From Streptomyces antimycoticus (GTDB lineage Bacteria > Actinomycetota > Actinomycetes > Streptomycetales > Streptomycetaceae): a stretch of 64,000 bases of DNA. Of the stretch, positions 17,564 to 26,653 are shown piece after piece. Both the position numbers and the translations under genes were made by a program. The notes beneath the pieces were generated by a model, which worked only from the letters and a program-made list of their open reading frames with translations, did no database searches and was not told the origin of the DNA. The DNA is taken from contig NZ_BJHV01000001.1 of the NCBI RefSeq assembly GCF_005405925.1, positions 3,658,001 to 3,722,000 on the forward strand, in the 5' to 3' direction. The stretch's first letter is position 1. Every line of letters begins with the position of its first letter.

Positions 17564-18397
17564 TCACCGTGCGCACAACCGGTCCAATGCCGACTGGCTC
17601 TCCTCGTCCGCAGGACGGAAGATCACCAACCGCTGCTCCGGATCTTCAAGCGGTATCAGCACTTCGAAATCCACCGCGATCACACCGACGTCAGGATGCC
17701 GCATCGCCTTGTGCCCGCGGCCATTGACCTTGATGTCCCGCTCGGCCCACAAGCGCGCGAATTCCTCGTCACGAGCGATGAATTCGGCAATGCGGTCGGT
17801 CAATGCCCGATCCTCCGGATGCGTGGCCCACGCGGCGCGCAGATGGGCGATCGCCTCCCGCACGACGCGTTCCCGGTCGACGTAGAACTCGCGTATTTCC
17901 GGATGCATCAGGCACAGCCACATCGCATTTCGCTGCGCCGGAGGCAGGGTGTCGAAATCCAGGAGCACCCTGGTCATTTCGTGATTCCAGGCCAGGATGT
18001 CGTAGCGGTGGTTCATCAGCATGGCCGGCAGCGGCGACAAGTCGGCGACCAGCCCGGCCAGCGGCGGCGCCGCGCTGGTGGCGGGCTTGTCGGCGTTGCG
18101 GGGGCGCTGCTGGGTCAGGTTGAAGAGGTAGGCGCGTTCGACGGGGGCCAGGCGCAGCGCCCGGGCCAGCGCCTCCACCACGTCCGCCGAGGGCCGCAGC
18201 CCGCGCCCCTGTTCCAGCCGCACGATGTAGTCGACGCTGACCCCGGCCAGCTCGGCGACCTCTTCGCGGCGCAGTCCCGGGGTCCGCCGGGCCTGCCGAC
18301 GCGACGGCAGACCGAGATCGCGCGGGTCCAGCCGTTCGCGCCGGGCCCGCAGGAACGCGGCCAGCTCCTGTGTGGTGTCCACGGTGGGGGTCGTCAT
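17564..18397 (-). CDS. XRE-family regulator with MmyB-like ligand domain
   Basis: 277 residues. Residues 10-90 form the Cro/C1-type helix-turn-helix (LGLPSRRQARRTPGLRREEV, AELAGVSVDYIVRLEQGRG). Residues about 105-265 match the MmyB-like PAS-related ligand domain (PAMLMNHRYDILAWNHEMTR, LMHPEIREFYVDRERVVREA, IAVDFEVLIPLEDPEQRLVI). Such proteins are common next to a divergent oxidoreductase gene, and here the neighbour is an aldo/keto reductase starting 118 bases away. Control of that gene is inferred. ATG 18397. Confidence 0.9.
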   Translation of the reverse strand: MTTPTVDTTQELAAFLRARRERLDPRDLGLPSRRQARRTPGLRREEVAELAGVSVDYIVRLEQGRGLRPSADVVEALARALRLAPVERAYLFNLTQQRPRNADKPATSAAPPLAGLVADLSPLPAMLMNHRYDILAWNHEMTRVLLDFDTLPPAQRNAMWLCLMHPEIREFYVDRERVVREAIAHLRAAWATHPEDRALTDRIAEFIARDEEFARLWAERDIKVNGRGHKAMRHPDVGVIAVDFEVLIPLEDPEQRLVIFRPADEESQSALDRLCAR

Positions 18398-18514
18398 GTT
18401 CGTTCCAACAGTCAGGGTAGGACTGGCCTTCCCAGGAACTTCTTTCCCTTACCTCCGGCTCGCGGCGGTCACAGGCTGGTGCTCGACAACGGATCACGAG
18501 CACAGGAGGACACC

Positions 18515-19579
18515 ATGTCGCTCACCCTCGACACCTACCGGCTGCTGGGCCGCTCCGGGCTGCGGGTCTCACCGCTGGCACTGGGCGCGGCGACCTTCGG
18601 CACCGAATCGGGCTGGGGAGCCGAGCAGGACGAGGCGCGCAAGCTGTTCGACCGCTACGTCGAGCGAGGCGGAAATTTCATCGACACCGCCAACACCTAC
18701 AGCAATGGCACTTCCGAGCGCATGCTGGGCGAATTCACCCGCGACAACCGCGAAAGCCTGGTGCTCGCGACGAAATACACGACGCTGCGCCGGCCCGGCG
18801 ACCCGAATTCCGCGGGCAGTCACCGCAAGAGCCTGTTCACCTCGGTAGAAGCGAGTCTGCGACAGCTCAATACGGACTACATCGATCTGCTCTATCTGCA
18901 CGTGTGGGATTTCACGACACCGGTCGAGGAGATTCTGCGCGGCATGGATGATCTGGTCCGGCAGGGCAAGATCTTGTACGTGGCGATCTGCAATGCCCCG
19001 GCCTGGCAGGTTTCGCGCATGCAGACGATCGCCGACCTGCGCGGCTGGTCGCCACTGGTCGCGCTCCAGATCGAATACAACCTGATCGAGCGCACCGGGG
19101 AACGCGACCTGATCCCCATGGCACACGAGATGGGGCTGGGTGTGCTCCCGTATTCACCCCTGGCCGGCGGGGTGCTCACCGGCAAGTACAGCCGCGACGA
19201 CCTGACCGCGGCGAACGTCGCATCCGACGACGGCACCCGCAAGAGCTTCAACCTCGCCCTGGGCACGCTCACCGAACGTAACCTTGCCATTGCCGATGTC
19301 GTGAAGGAGGTCGCCACGGAGCTGGGCGTCACACCCGCCCAGGTCGGGCTGGCCTGGACCCTGCGGAACCCGACCGTGACGGCACCGATCATCGGCGCCC
19401 GCACCCCCGCGCAGCTGGAGGGCAATCTGGGCGCCCTGTCGGTCGACCTCACCGCCGCCCAACTGGCCCGCCTCGACGAGGCCAGCGCGATAGGACTCGG
19501 CTTCCCGCACGACATGCTCGCCAGCGACCACATCCGCAACGTGACCGCAGGTGACCTGAGGCTCGAAACCCGCCGCTGA
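18515..19579 (+). CDS. Aldo/keto reductase
   Basis: 354-residue NAD(P)H-dependent carbonyl reductase, cytosolic, (beta/alpha)8 fold. The catalytic tetrad positions are visible: Asp and Tyr in NFIDTANTYSNG, Lys in LVLATKYTTL, His in LLYLHVWDFT. Nucleotide-binding stretches SPLAGGVLTGKY and APIIGARTPAQLEGNLGAL follow. ATG 18515 sits six bases after AGGAGG; the open frame upstream to 17696 is antisense to the XRE gene. It pairs divergently with that regulator. Substrate unknown. Confidence 0.93.
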   Translation: MSLTLDTYRLLGRSGLRVSPLALGAATFGTESGWGAEQDEARKLFDRYVERGGNFIDTANTYSNGTSERMLGEFTRDNRESLVLATKYTTLRRPGDPNSAGSHRKSLFTSVEASLRQLNTDYIDLLYLHVWDFTTPVEEILRGMDDLVRQGKILYVAICNAPAWQVSRMQTIADLRGWSPLVALQIEYNLIERTGERDLIPMAHEMGLGVLPYSPLAGGVLTGKYSRDDLTAANVASDDGTRKSFNLALGTLTERNLAIADVVKEVATELGVTPAQVGLAWTLRNPTVTAPIIGARTPAQLEGNLGALSVDLTAAQLARLDEASAIGLGFPHDMLASDHIRNVTAGDLRLETRR

Positions 19580-19590
19580 TACCTGGGCGC

Positions 19591-20424
19591 TTACGCGGAC
19601 GGCGAGTCGCCCTTCCGCTGCTCCTCGTTCGGGATCGCCCCACCGAAGCGGCGGTCCCGCGAGGCGTACTCCAGGCACGCCCGCCACAGATCGCGGCGGT
19701 CGAAGTCGGGCCACAGCACGTCCTGGTACACCATCTCGGCGTACGCGCTCTGCCAGATCAGGTAGTTGGACGTCCGCTGCTCGCCCGACGGGCGCAGGAA
19801 GAGGTCCACATCCGGCATGTCCGGGTAGTAGAGGTACTTCGCGAACGTCTTCTCGTTCACCTTCGACGGATCGAGCCGCCCCGACCGGACGTCCTCCGCC
19901 AGCGCCTTCGCCGCGTCCGCGATCTCCGCCCGGCCGCCGTAGTTCATGCAGAAGTACATCGTCATGGCGTCGTTGTCCTTGGTCTGCTCCTGAGCGACCT
20001 GGAGCTCCTGCGCCACCGACTTCCACAGCTTCGGCATCCGGCCCGCCCAGCGGATCCGTACGCCCATCGCGTCCATCTCGTCGCGACGGCGGCGGATGAC
20101 ATCGCGGTTGAAGTTCATCAGGAAGCGCACCTCGTCGGGCGAGCGCTTCCAGTTCTCGGTCGAGAAGGCGTAGAGGGAGAGGTTCTTGACGCCCATCTCG
20201 AGGCAGCCCTTGAGCACATCCAGCACGACGCCCTCGCCGACCTTGTGCCCCTCGGTGCGCGGCAGCCCGCGCTCCTTGGCCCAGCGGCCGTTGCCGTCCA
20301 TCACGCAGGCCACGTGCTGCGGCACCAGCTCACCGGGGATCTTCGGCGGCCGGGCGCCGGACGGGTGCGGCTCCGGGGTCCGGTACTCGCGCCGCTGTCG
20401 GCCCAGAAAACCGCGTCCTGCCAT
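19591..20424 (-). CDS. uppS: Isoprenyl (undecaprenyl) diphosphate synthase
   Basis: Cis-prenyltransferase that makes the C50-C55 polyprenyl diphosphate carrier for cell-wall glycans. Visible family motifs: [20 protein letters not shown] (the catalytic Asp and the Arg pocket), [22 protein letters not shown], and the C-terminal [20 protein letters not shown] and [16 protein letters not shown]. About 277 residues from ATG 20424, for which GGGAG lies 11 bases upstream; a GTG at 20433 in the same frame is the alternative. The N-terminal 30 residues are basic and variable, as usual in Streptomyces. recO is 50 bases upstream on the same strand, a conserved order. Confidence 0.96.
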   Translation of the reverse strand: MAGRGFLGRQRREYRTPEPHPSGARPPKIPGELVPQHVACVMDGNGRWAKERGLPRTEGHKVGEGVVLDVLKGCLEMGVKNLSLYAFSTENWKRSPDEVRFLMNFNRDVIRRRRDEMDAMGVRIRWAGRMPKLWKSVAQELQVAQEQTKDNDAMTMYFCMNYGGRAEIADAAKALAEDVRSGRLDPSKVNEKTFAKYLYYPDMPDVDLFLRPSGEQRTSNYLIWQSAYAEMVYQDVLWPDFDRRDLWRACLEYASRDRRFGGAIPNEEQRKGDSPSA

Positions 20425-20474
20425 GCCTGCCACGTCTCCCTCAGCTCTTGCTCTCTGTGCTACTGCTTGTGCTG

Positions 20475-21223
20475 CTACTTCTCTACGTACCGCAGCGACC
20501 GAAGCCCCCGCTCCAGGTGCCAGTGCAAATACGCCGCCACCAGCCCGCTGCCCTCCCGGGCGTGCCGCAGCTCACACGCGTCCGCCGTCTCCCAGTCCCC
20601 CGTCAGCAGCGCGCCCAGCAGCGTCAGCGACTCCGCCGAGGGTACGACGCTTCCGGGCACCCGGCACTCTCCGCAGATGACCCCGCCCGCGCCGACCGAG
20701 AAGAACCGGTTCGGACCGGGCATCCCGCACTTGGCGCAGTCGCTGAAACTCGGTGCGTAACCGTTGACCGCGAGCGACCGGAGCAGAAACGCGTCCAGCA
20801 CGAGATGCGGCTCGTGCTCCCCGGAGGCCAGGGTGCGCAGGGCGCCGACGAGAAGCAGATACTGCTGTACGGCGGGCTCGCCCTCATGGTCGGTGAACCG
20901 CTCGGCCGTCTCCAGCATGGCCGTACCGGCGGTGTAGCGGGCGTAATCCGTGACGATCGCCCCACCGTACGGCGCGATCGTCTCACTCTGCGTGCACAGC
21001 GGCAGCCCGCGGCCGATCAGCTCGCCACCACCGCGCGAGAAGAACTGCACGTCAACGTGGCTGAACGGTTCGAGCCGCGCCCCGAACTTCGACTTCGTCC
21101 GCCGCACCCCCGCGCGACGGCGCGGACGCGGCCGTTGTTACGGGTGAGCAGGCTGATGATCCGGTCCGCCTCACCCAGCTTCTGGGTGCGCAGCACGATG
21201 CCGTCGTCGCGGAACAGACTCAT
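20475..21223 (-). CDS. recO: DNA repair protein RecO (one-base frameshift)
   Basis: Recombination mediator that loads RecA on gapped DNA with RecF/RecR. The two reading frames together give a normal 249-residue RecO: N-terminal OB fold ([39 protein letters not shown]), then [20 protein letters not shown] in the next frame, and the zinc knuckle CAKCGMPG ... CGEC near residues 160-185. The break is the CCCCC of 21107-21111: a sixth C gives RGVRRTKSK, the family sequence. A true loss would be unusual for this conserved gene, so an error is likely. ATG 21223; an upstream in-frame start is possible. Confidence 0.93.
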
Positions 21224-21413
21224 GCCGCCCATTGTCCCCCAGCGGGACAGATGATCGAACCGCCCTGCCTTCACGGCCCGGGCAAACGCCCGGAGGGCGG
21301 CGGGGGTGGTGGCGATCACGGTATGGGGTTCGCCGCTCTCGCGGAGGAGGATCGCGGCGAGCCGGTGAACGAATGAGGGGTGGCCGGAGAGGATTCCTCC
21401 GGCCACCCCTACG

Positions 21414-24401
21414 TCATCTCAACGGCTGCGTTCCCGCGTCCGAGTTGCCGCGCAGTTTCACGTTCGCCGTGCTCGCGTTCTTGATCGCCGTCTCGATCTG
21501 GGCCATCGACGATCCGGAGTTGACCCCGGGCACGGTCGCGCTGTTCAGGGCGTAGAGCGTGAAGGTGTACGGATGGGTCGAACCGCCAGGGCAGGGGCCG
21601 AAGTACTGCTGGGCGTTGGCGCCGCTGCCCATGGCCTTCTGTTTGGCGCCGCCCTGGCCGGGGACGTTGAATCCGGATGCCAGCGCCTCGGGCAGGGAGA
21701 GCTTGGCCGCCGGGATGTCCCAGATCGCCCAGTGGAGCTTGTTGCCGCCGCCTGCGACATCGGCGAAGACGATGGCCCAGCCGCGCGCGCCGGTGGTTCC
21801 GGCGCCCCAGGCGAACGGGGGCGAGGGGTCCTGGCCCGCGGTTCCGTCGCCGGCGCAGGTGTGGCGGTCCGGGATGGTCGCGTTGTCCTTGAAGGCGCTG
21901 CTGCTCAGCTTGAACTCACCGGCGGTGCCGTCGTCCGAGTAGACGATGTCGATCCGCAGGATGCGGTCGTTGCCATCGGTGCCGTCCTTGTCGGTGGAAG
22001 TGGTGAGCCAGATGTCACCGTCGTGGTCGACCTCGACCGTGCGCAGCCGGTCGTAGGTGCCCTGGAAGTACGTCTTCTGCTCGACGAGGTTGGAGGCGGA
22101 GTCGATCCGCATCCGGTAGACGCGCTTCCCCACGGTGGTGGCGACGAAGACATGGTCATTGATGATCGTCAGGCCGCTGGGTGAGGCCGAGGAGGTCGAC
22201 CAGGTCTTCTTCGGCGCGATGTAGCTGGAGTTCGAACAGTCGCCGTCGGTGCCCTCGCAGTTGGGCCAGCCGTAGTTGCCGCCCTTCTGGATGAGGTTGA
22301 CCTCGTCCATGACGCTGTTGCCGAACTCGGACTCCCACAGCCGGCCCTTGGAGTCGAAGTCCAGGCCCTGCGGATTGCGGTGGCCCAGCGACCAGACGGC
22401 GTTGCCGAAGGGGTTGTCGGACGGGATTGAGCCGTCGGGGTTGATCCTGAGGATCTTGCCGTTGAGCGAGTTCCGGTCCTGCGCCCGCGATTCGGTCTGG
22501 GCGTCGCCCATGGAGGCGTACAGCTTGCCGTCGGGGCCGAAGCGCAGCCGTCCGCCGTTGTGGAAGCGGCTCTTCTCCATGCCCTGGAGCAGCACCTTGT
22601 AGCCGCTGAGGGTGTTGTTCTCCAGCGTCATCCGGGCGATGCGGTTGCCTTCGCTGGAGGTGTGCACGAAGTAGAGGTAGTGGTCGGTGGCGAAGGTCGG
22701 GGAGATCTCGAGGCCCAGCAGACCGCCCTCACCGCCGGTGGTCTGGGCGTTGGGCACCTTGCCGACCAGGGTCTTCGTGCCGGACTTGGTCAGCTTGTAG
22801 ACGTTGAAGGTGTTGCGCTCGGTGAAGATGCCGGTGCCGTCGGGCAGGAAGCCCAGGCCCCAGGCCACGTCCACGCCGCTGGCGATGGTGCTGACCGTGC
22901 CGGGGTCGGGGGTGCCGCCCGGCTGGGTTGCGGAGGTGGTCACCGTGATCTCGGGCGTGAAGGGGGACTTGTTGCCCTTGAGGTCGTACGCCCTGACCTT
23001 GAAGGCGTACGCGGTGTTCGGGGTCAGGCCCGCGACGCTGGTGGAGGTGGTCTCCGAGGTGCCGGACAGGGCGCCGTCGCGGTAGATCTCGTAGCCTGTG
23101 ACCTTGACGTTGTCGCTCGACGCGGACCAGCCCAGATCGACGGTCGTGGCCGTCTTCGAGGGGGAGGTCAGGTTGGCCGGGGCGGTCGGCGGCTCGGTGT
23201 CGGGCGGCGCGGGCAAGGTCGCGATGGTGACGGCGTTGGATGCCTCGGAGGCGTTCCCGGCCGCGTCCCGCGCGAAGACGGTCCAGTCGTACGAGGTCTC
23301 GGGGTCGAGGTTCTCGACGGTCGCCGCGAGGACGTCCGCGCCGACCTTCTTCATCAACTGGCCGTGCTGATAGATGTCGTAGCCGGTGACGCCCACGTTG
23401 TCGGTGGCCGCGTCCCAGGCCAGCGAGACGGTGGTGGCCGTAGGCTCCTCGTCCTTGCGCAGATTCGCCGGGGCGGTCGGCCGCTCGGTGTCGGCGGGGC
23501 CGGTCGGGGTGACGGTCAGCTTGTCGAGGTTGGGGCCGTCGGCGCCGGAGGTGGTCGCGCGGACCGTGTTGCCTCCGGCCTTGAGCGTGGCGTTCACGCT
23601 GACCGTCTTCCAGGTGGTCCAGGCGCCGGTGGCCGGGAAGGAGAGGCCGTCGGCGACGGTGCCGCCGTTGACGGCGATGTCGAGCGGGCGGTCGGCGGAG
23701 GCGCTGGCGTAGCGGAAGTCGAGCCGGGCGGGGCCGGCCTGTGCCGCGTCGACGGTGAATTCGACGTAGGCGCCCGTGACCACGTCGAAGTTGACGAATC
23801 CGGTGCCGGAGTGACCGTCGTGGTTGGACTCGACGGCGCCCTGGGAGATCTTGGCGGATTCGGCCTCGTAGTCGGTGCCGGCCGGTCCGTCGGCGGCGGT
23901 GACGTCGATGTAGTCGAGGTTGGGCCCGCCCTCGGCCGCCGCCGAGGTGGTGCGGATGGTGTTGGCACCGGGCTTGAGGGTGACCGTGGTGGTCACGGAG
24001 CCCCAGTCGGTCCAGGTGTCGGTGGACGGGAACGCCAGGTTGTCCACCGCCTGGTCGCCGCCCACGGCGATGTCCAGCGGGCGGTCGGCGGCTGTGCCGT
24101 TGGCGTAGCCGAGGGTCAGGGTGGCGCTGCCCGCGGCGGGGGCGTTCACCGTGAACTCGACGTAGGTCCCGGCCGCGTTGTCGAAGTTGACGAATCCGGA
24201 GCCGGAGTAGCCGGCGTGGTTGGACTCGGCCGCGCCCTCGGAGATGACCGCGGACTCGGCTTCGTACCGCACGGGTGCGGCGGCCTTCGCGTCGAAGGGC
24301 TGGGCCGCGCTGATGTTCGGCAGCGTGATGGTCAAGGCCGCGGTGGCCGCGGCCAGGAAGGCACCGACCGCTCGGCGCGGTCTGCGGGGGATGGGCGCCA
24401 C
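21414..24401 (-). CDS. Secreted CBM-FN3-sugar dehydrogenase-PEBP protein
   Basis: 995 residues, secreted by a Sec-type signal (RRPRRAVGAFLAAATAALTI ... AAQPF). Domains in order: two CBM6/35-like modules (about 45-170 and 175-300; each has EAES and SGFVNFD or TGFVNFD); two fibronectin type III modules (305-395, 400-495); a PQQ-type glucose/sorbosone dehydrogenase propeller (505-820; GLGFLPDGTGIFTERN, LLGLEISPTF, LGHRNPQGLDF, GGNYGWPNCEG); and a PEBP/YbhB-like domain (827-990; FKLSSSAFKDNATIPDRHTC, PPFAWGAGTTGARGWAIVFA, HWAIWDIP, YFGPCPGG). It probably oxidises aldoses on a bound polysaccharide. GTG 24401 follows GGAGG. An operator-like palindrome sits 20 bases upstream. Confidence 0.93.
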   Translation of the reverse strand: MAPIPRRPRRAVGAFLAAATAALTITLPNISAAQPFDAKAAAPVRYEAESAVISEGAAESNHAGYSGSGFVNFDNAAGTYVEFTVNAPAAGSATLTLGYANGTAADRPLDIAVGGDQAVDNLAFPSTDTWTDWGSVTTTVTLKPGANTIRTTSAAAEGGPNLDYIDVTAADGPAGTDYEAESAKISQGAVESNHDGHSGTGFVNFDVVTGAYVEFTVDAAQAGPARLDFRYASASADRPLDIAVNGGTVADGLSFPATGAWTTWKTVSVNATLKAGGNTVRATTSGADGPNLDKLTVTPTGPADTERPTAPANLRKDEEPTATTVSLAWDAATDNVGVTGYDIYQHGQLMKKVGADVLAATVENLDPETSYDWTVFARDAAGNASEASNAVTIATLPAPPDTEPPTAPANLTSPSKTATTVDLGWSASSDNVKVTGYEIYRDGALSGTSETTSTSVAGLTPNTAYAFKVRAYDLKGNKSPFTPEITVTTSATQPGGTPDPGTVSTIASGVDVAWGLGFLPDGTGIFTERNTFNVYKLTKSGTKTLVGKVPNAQTTGGEGGLLGLEISPTFATDHYLYFVHTSSEGNRIARMTLENNTLSGYKVLLQGMEKSRFHNGGRLRFGPDGKLYASMGDAQTESRAQDRNSLNGKILRINPDGSIPSDNPFGNAVWSLGHRNPQGLDFDSKGRLWESEFGNSVMDEVNLIQKGGNYGWPNCEGTDGDCSNSSYIAPKKTWSTSSASPSGLTIINDHVFVATTVGKRVYRMRIDSASNLVEQKTYFQGTYDRLRTVEVDHDGDIWLTTSTDKDGTDGNDRILRIDIVYSDDGTAGEFKLSSSAFKDNATIPDRHTCAGDGTAGQDPSPPFAWGAGTTGARGWAIVFADVAGGGNKLHWAIWDIPAAKLSLPEALASGFNVPGQGGAKQKAMGSGANAQQYFGPCPGGSTHPYTFTLYALNSATVPGVNSGSSMAQIETAIKNASTANVKLRGNSDAGTQPLR

Positions 24402-24419
24402 AGGGTTTCCTCCGGACAG

Positions 24420-24444
24420 ACTGATAGGAAAGGTTCCTATCAGT
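24420..24444. promoter_or_regulatory. Perfect palindrome upstream of the secreted dehydrogenase
   Basis: Arms CTGATAGGAA and TTCCTATCAG (11 bp including the outer A/T pair) around AGG, only 19 bases before the GTG start at 24401. The AGGAA...TTCCT core is like operators seen in front of secreted carbohydrate-active genes in Streptomyces. The regulator is not in the window. Confidence 0.75.
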
Positions 24445-24694
24445 GACGCGTAGCGACGCGTTCACGTCAAGAGGCGTACATGGTGCGGAATTTGGTGTGC
24501 ACGGCATGGATGTACGGGCGGGCCGTCCGAAGTGATCCGCGATGTCACAACTGTGTGCTGGGTGCGATCTGGGGCGGTCACAACCCGGCGGTGGGGCGGC
24601 AGTTGGCGGCCGCGCGGCGTTCTCCATTACGCACACTGGTTCTACGGAGCAGGTCAGCACGGGCACAACGGACGACGAGTGGGGGGAACACGCC

Positions 24695-24898
24695 ATGGCG
24701 GACGGTTGCCGGGATTGTGAGACGTGTACGAGGTCGTGGCTGGGGCGGCTGCTCCAGAACGCGGCGGTGGGGCTGATGCATGTGGTGACGATCGGCATCA
24801 GCTATCTGGTCAAGAAGGGGTTCAGGCGGCACTGCCCGCAGTGCAAGCACCTGCTGTCGCGGCACTCGCGCAGGGCGGACGGTTCATTCCGGGACTGA
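24695..24898 (+). CDS. Small zinc-ribbon-like membrane-associated protein
   Basis: 67 residues: MADGCRDCETCTRSWLGRLL with three Cys in a C-x2-C-x2-C pattern, a central hydrophobic segment (NAAVGLMHVVTIGISYLV), then KKGFRRHCPQCKHLLSRH with a CxxC pair. This arrangement suggests a small metal-binding protein with one membrane-associated helix. ATG 24695 follows GGGGGGAA. It is a short stand-alone gene; the function is not known to me. The 293 bases before it (24402-24694) hold the palindrome at 24420-24444 and no other recognisable feature. Confidence 0.75.
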   Translation: MADGCRDCETCTRSWLGRLLQNAAVGLMHVVTIGISYLVKKGFRRHCPQCKHLLSRHSRRADGSFRD

Positions 24899-24990
24899 GC
24901 ACTCCTCACGGCGTGAAGGTCGGTTGTCCGAGGGGCCCTTAAGGTCATCGGATCAGCTTGCTTCGACGAGTGAACGAGTGAAGAGGGACC

Positions 24991-25590
24991 ATGTTCGAAG
25001 AACGGCTCGCGGCGTTCTCCCGCGAGCGGCTGGACGGTCACCCGATCCCCGACGACCTGCGCACGATGCTGGTGGCGCAGTGGGAGAACCGCACCGAATT
25101 CCGCTCCCTTCTCGACCTCAGGTTCTTCGCATCCGATCAGCTCCATCCGCTCCTCGACACCAGCTATCTCAGCGAAGCGGAACGCGCCGACCCCGAGATG
25201 CAGGCCATCAACGCCGGAGCCGCCGAGATGGCCAAGTACGTGAAGCTCGTCGCGGAAGGCGGCAAGGGCTGGATCGGCTACTGGCTGCACCCCGACGAGC
25301 CCACGGACCGCCCTTGGCCCGTCATCGAGCTGGACACCGAGTTCTCGTACTGGAGCATGGCGGGCAGCACACTGGCCGAAGCGTGTGCCGCGGACAGAGC
25401 CCATTACGAGGATGAGCCCGACGAAGCCCGGTCCGCGTTCTCCCAACTGTCCGCCCGGCTAGCTGAGTTGGGGCTCCCCCTCAGCGGGGAGGACTATGAC
25501 GACCTCTACGATCCCGAAGGGATAGTGGATCCGGAGGAACTCATGGAAGAGCTGATCGACGCCGAGCGCGCGAAGCGGGGTATCGCCTGA
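24991..25590 (+). CDS. Hypothetical protein, possibly SUKH-like
   Basis: 199-residue acidic cytosolic protein, begins MFEERLAAFSRERLDGHPIP. The middle (GGKGWIGYWLHPDEPTDRPW, then PVIELDTEFSYWSMAGSTLA) resembles the strand pattern of SMI1/KNR4 (SUKH) proteins, many of which are immunity or scaffold proteins; the match is weak. GAGGGACC precedes the ATG. It stands alone, converging on a truncated dehalogenase remnant 13 bases away. No function can be assigned. Confidence 0.75.
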   Translation: MFEERLAAFSRERLDGHPIPDDLRTMLVAQWENRTEFRSLLDLRFFASDQLHPLLDTSYLSEAERADPEMQAINAGAAEMAKYVKLVAEGGKGWIGYWLHPDEPTDRPWPVIELDTEFSYWSMAGSTLAEACAADRAHYEDEPDEARSAFSQLSARLAELGLPLSGEDYDDLYDPEGIVDPEELMEELIDAERAKRGIA

Positions 25591-25603
25591 GCCCCGTGAT
25601 GGA

Positions 25604-25918
25604 TCAAGCGCCCTGGAGCTCGTCGAGTTGTTCGGCCAGGTCGGCCAGGCCGTCGGCGTGCAGGTCGAAGCGGTCCGAGGCGGCGGGCGGGTCGCCTACG
25701 GGGCGGGCGACGTAGGCGGTACGCAGGCCGAGGCGCTGCGCTCCGCGCAGGTCCCAGGCGTGAGCGGCGACCATCAGCAGCCGCTCCGGCGGTCGTCCGG
25801 AGCCGGTGACGGCCAACTGGTAGACGGCGGGGTCCGGCTTGTAGGTCCGGGCCTCTTCGACGGACAGGGCCTGGTGCCAGCGCAGTCCGGCGTGGGCGTT
25901 GAGTCCCAGCAGCGCCGT
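25604..25918 (-). pseudogene. 3' half of a haloacid dehalogenase (HAD) gene
   Basis: The minus-strand frame encodes only the C-terminal part of a type II haloacid dehalogenase: LNAHAGLRWHQALSVEEART, YKPDPAVYQLAVTG, PPERLLMVAAHAWDLRGAQR, LGLRTAYVARP. The N-terminal nucleophile motif (DxYGT), the cap domain and the Ser motif are missing. Upstream of about 25918 the sequence switches to a different, oppositely oriented gene remnant, so this is a deletion rather than a frameshift. Only the motif III/IV end of a HAD enzyme remains, so no activity is expected. Confidence 0.8.
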
Positions 25919-25924
25919 ACGGGA

Positions 25925-26056
<132 letters not shown>

Positions 26057-26063
26057 GCCGCCG

Positions 26064-26594
26064 CTATGGGGTGCCCGCCGGACCCGGGGTGGTTGCGCTG
26101 ATCATGCCGGTCAGGCGGTGCAGTTGCGCGGCCAGGGCGCGGCGCTCCTGCGGGGTGAACTGCGACAGCGCCTCGTACTGGCGCGCCCGTAGCTCGGTTT
26201 GCATCGCCGTAAGGCGTTCGGCGCCTTCTTCGGTGAGGCGGACGAGGACCTGGCGCTCGTCCTGCGGGGAGCGACGGCGCGTGATCACGCCCTTGGCCTC
26301 CAGCTGCTGGAGCATGCGGGTCGCGGTGGGCACGCTGACCTCGGCGCCGGCCGCCAGGCGGCCGACCGGCAGACCCTCCCCCTCGGCGTCCTGCGCCAAG
26401 GGGTCGAGCAGGGCCACCTGCGACATGGACAGGCCGACCGCGGACTGGCCGACGGTGGCGGCCCGCGAGCGCCGCATGGCGTAGAAGAGCCGGTCGGCGG
26501 CCTGGGCCAGGTCTTCCACGCCCGCTTCGGGGGCGGGGTCGGGCACGGGACCGGGCCCTGGTTCGCCCGCCTCTTGGTTGCCTGCCTCTCGCAT
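26064..26594 (-). CDS. MarR-family transcriptional regulator
   Basis: 176 residues with a Pro/Glu-rich N-terminus and a winged helix typical of MarR: MSQVALLDPLAQDAEGEGLP, VGRLAAGAEVSVPTATRMLQ, QLEAKGVITRRRSPQDERQV then LVRLTEEG. Dimer helices flank it. It is divergent from an amidohydrolase, with two TTAGC-type inverted repeats in the 59-base gap. Autoregulation and repression of the amidohydrolase/AhpD genes are the likely roles; the ligand is unknown. Confidence 0.9.
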   Translation of the reverse strand: MREAGNQEAGEPGPGPVPDPAPEAGVEDLAQAADRLFYAMRRSRAATVGQSAVGLSMSQVALLDPLAQDAEGEGLPVGRLAAGAEVSVPTATRMLQQLEAKGVITRRRSPQDERQVLVRLTEEGAERLTAMQTELRARQYEALSQFTPQERRALAAQLHRLTGMISATTPGPAGTP

Positions 26595-26599
26595 GATTG

Positions 26600-26633
26600 T
26601 TAGCTTACTAAATAAGATTGGTTAGCAAGCTAA
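26600..26633. promoter_or_regulatory. Paired TTAGC-type inverted repeats, MarR operator candidate
   Basis: TTAGCTTACTAA (26600-26611) and TTAGCAAGCTAA (26622-26633) are each imperfect palindromes with TTAG/CTAA-type ends, 22 bases (two helical turns) apart, in an AT-rich island between the divergent starts at 26594 and 26654. This is the layout of a MarR autoregulatory site. Confidence 0.72.
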
Positions 26634-26653
26634 GTACTAGGAGGCTCATCATC

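Noticed and set aside
22560..24446. Plus-strand open frame of 628 codons
   Set aside because: Gly/Val-rich antisense of the secreted dehydrogenase; no start site or family motif.
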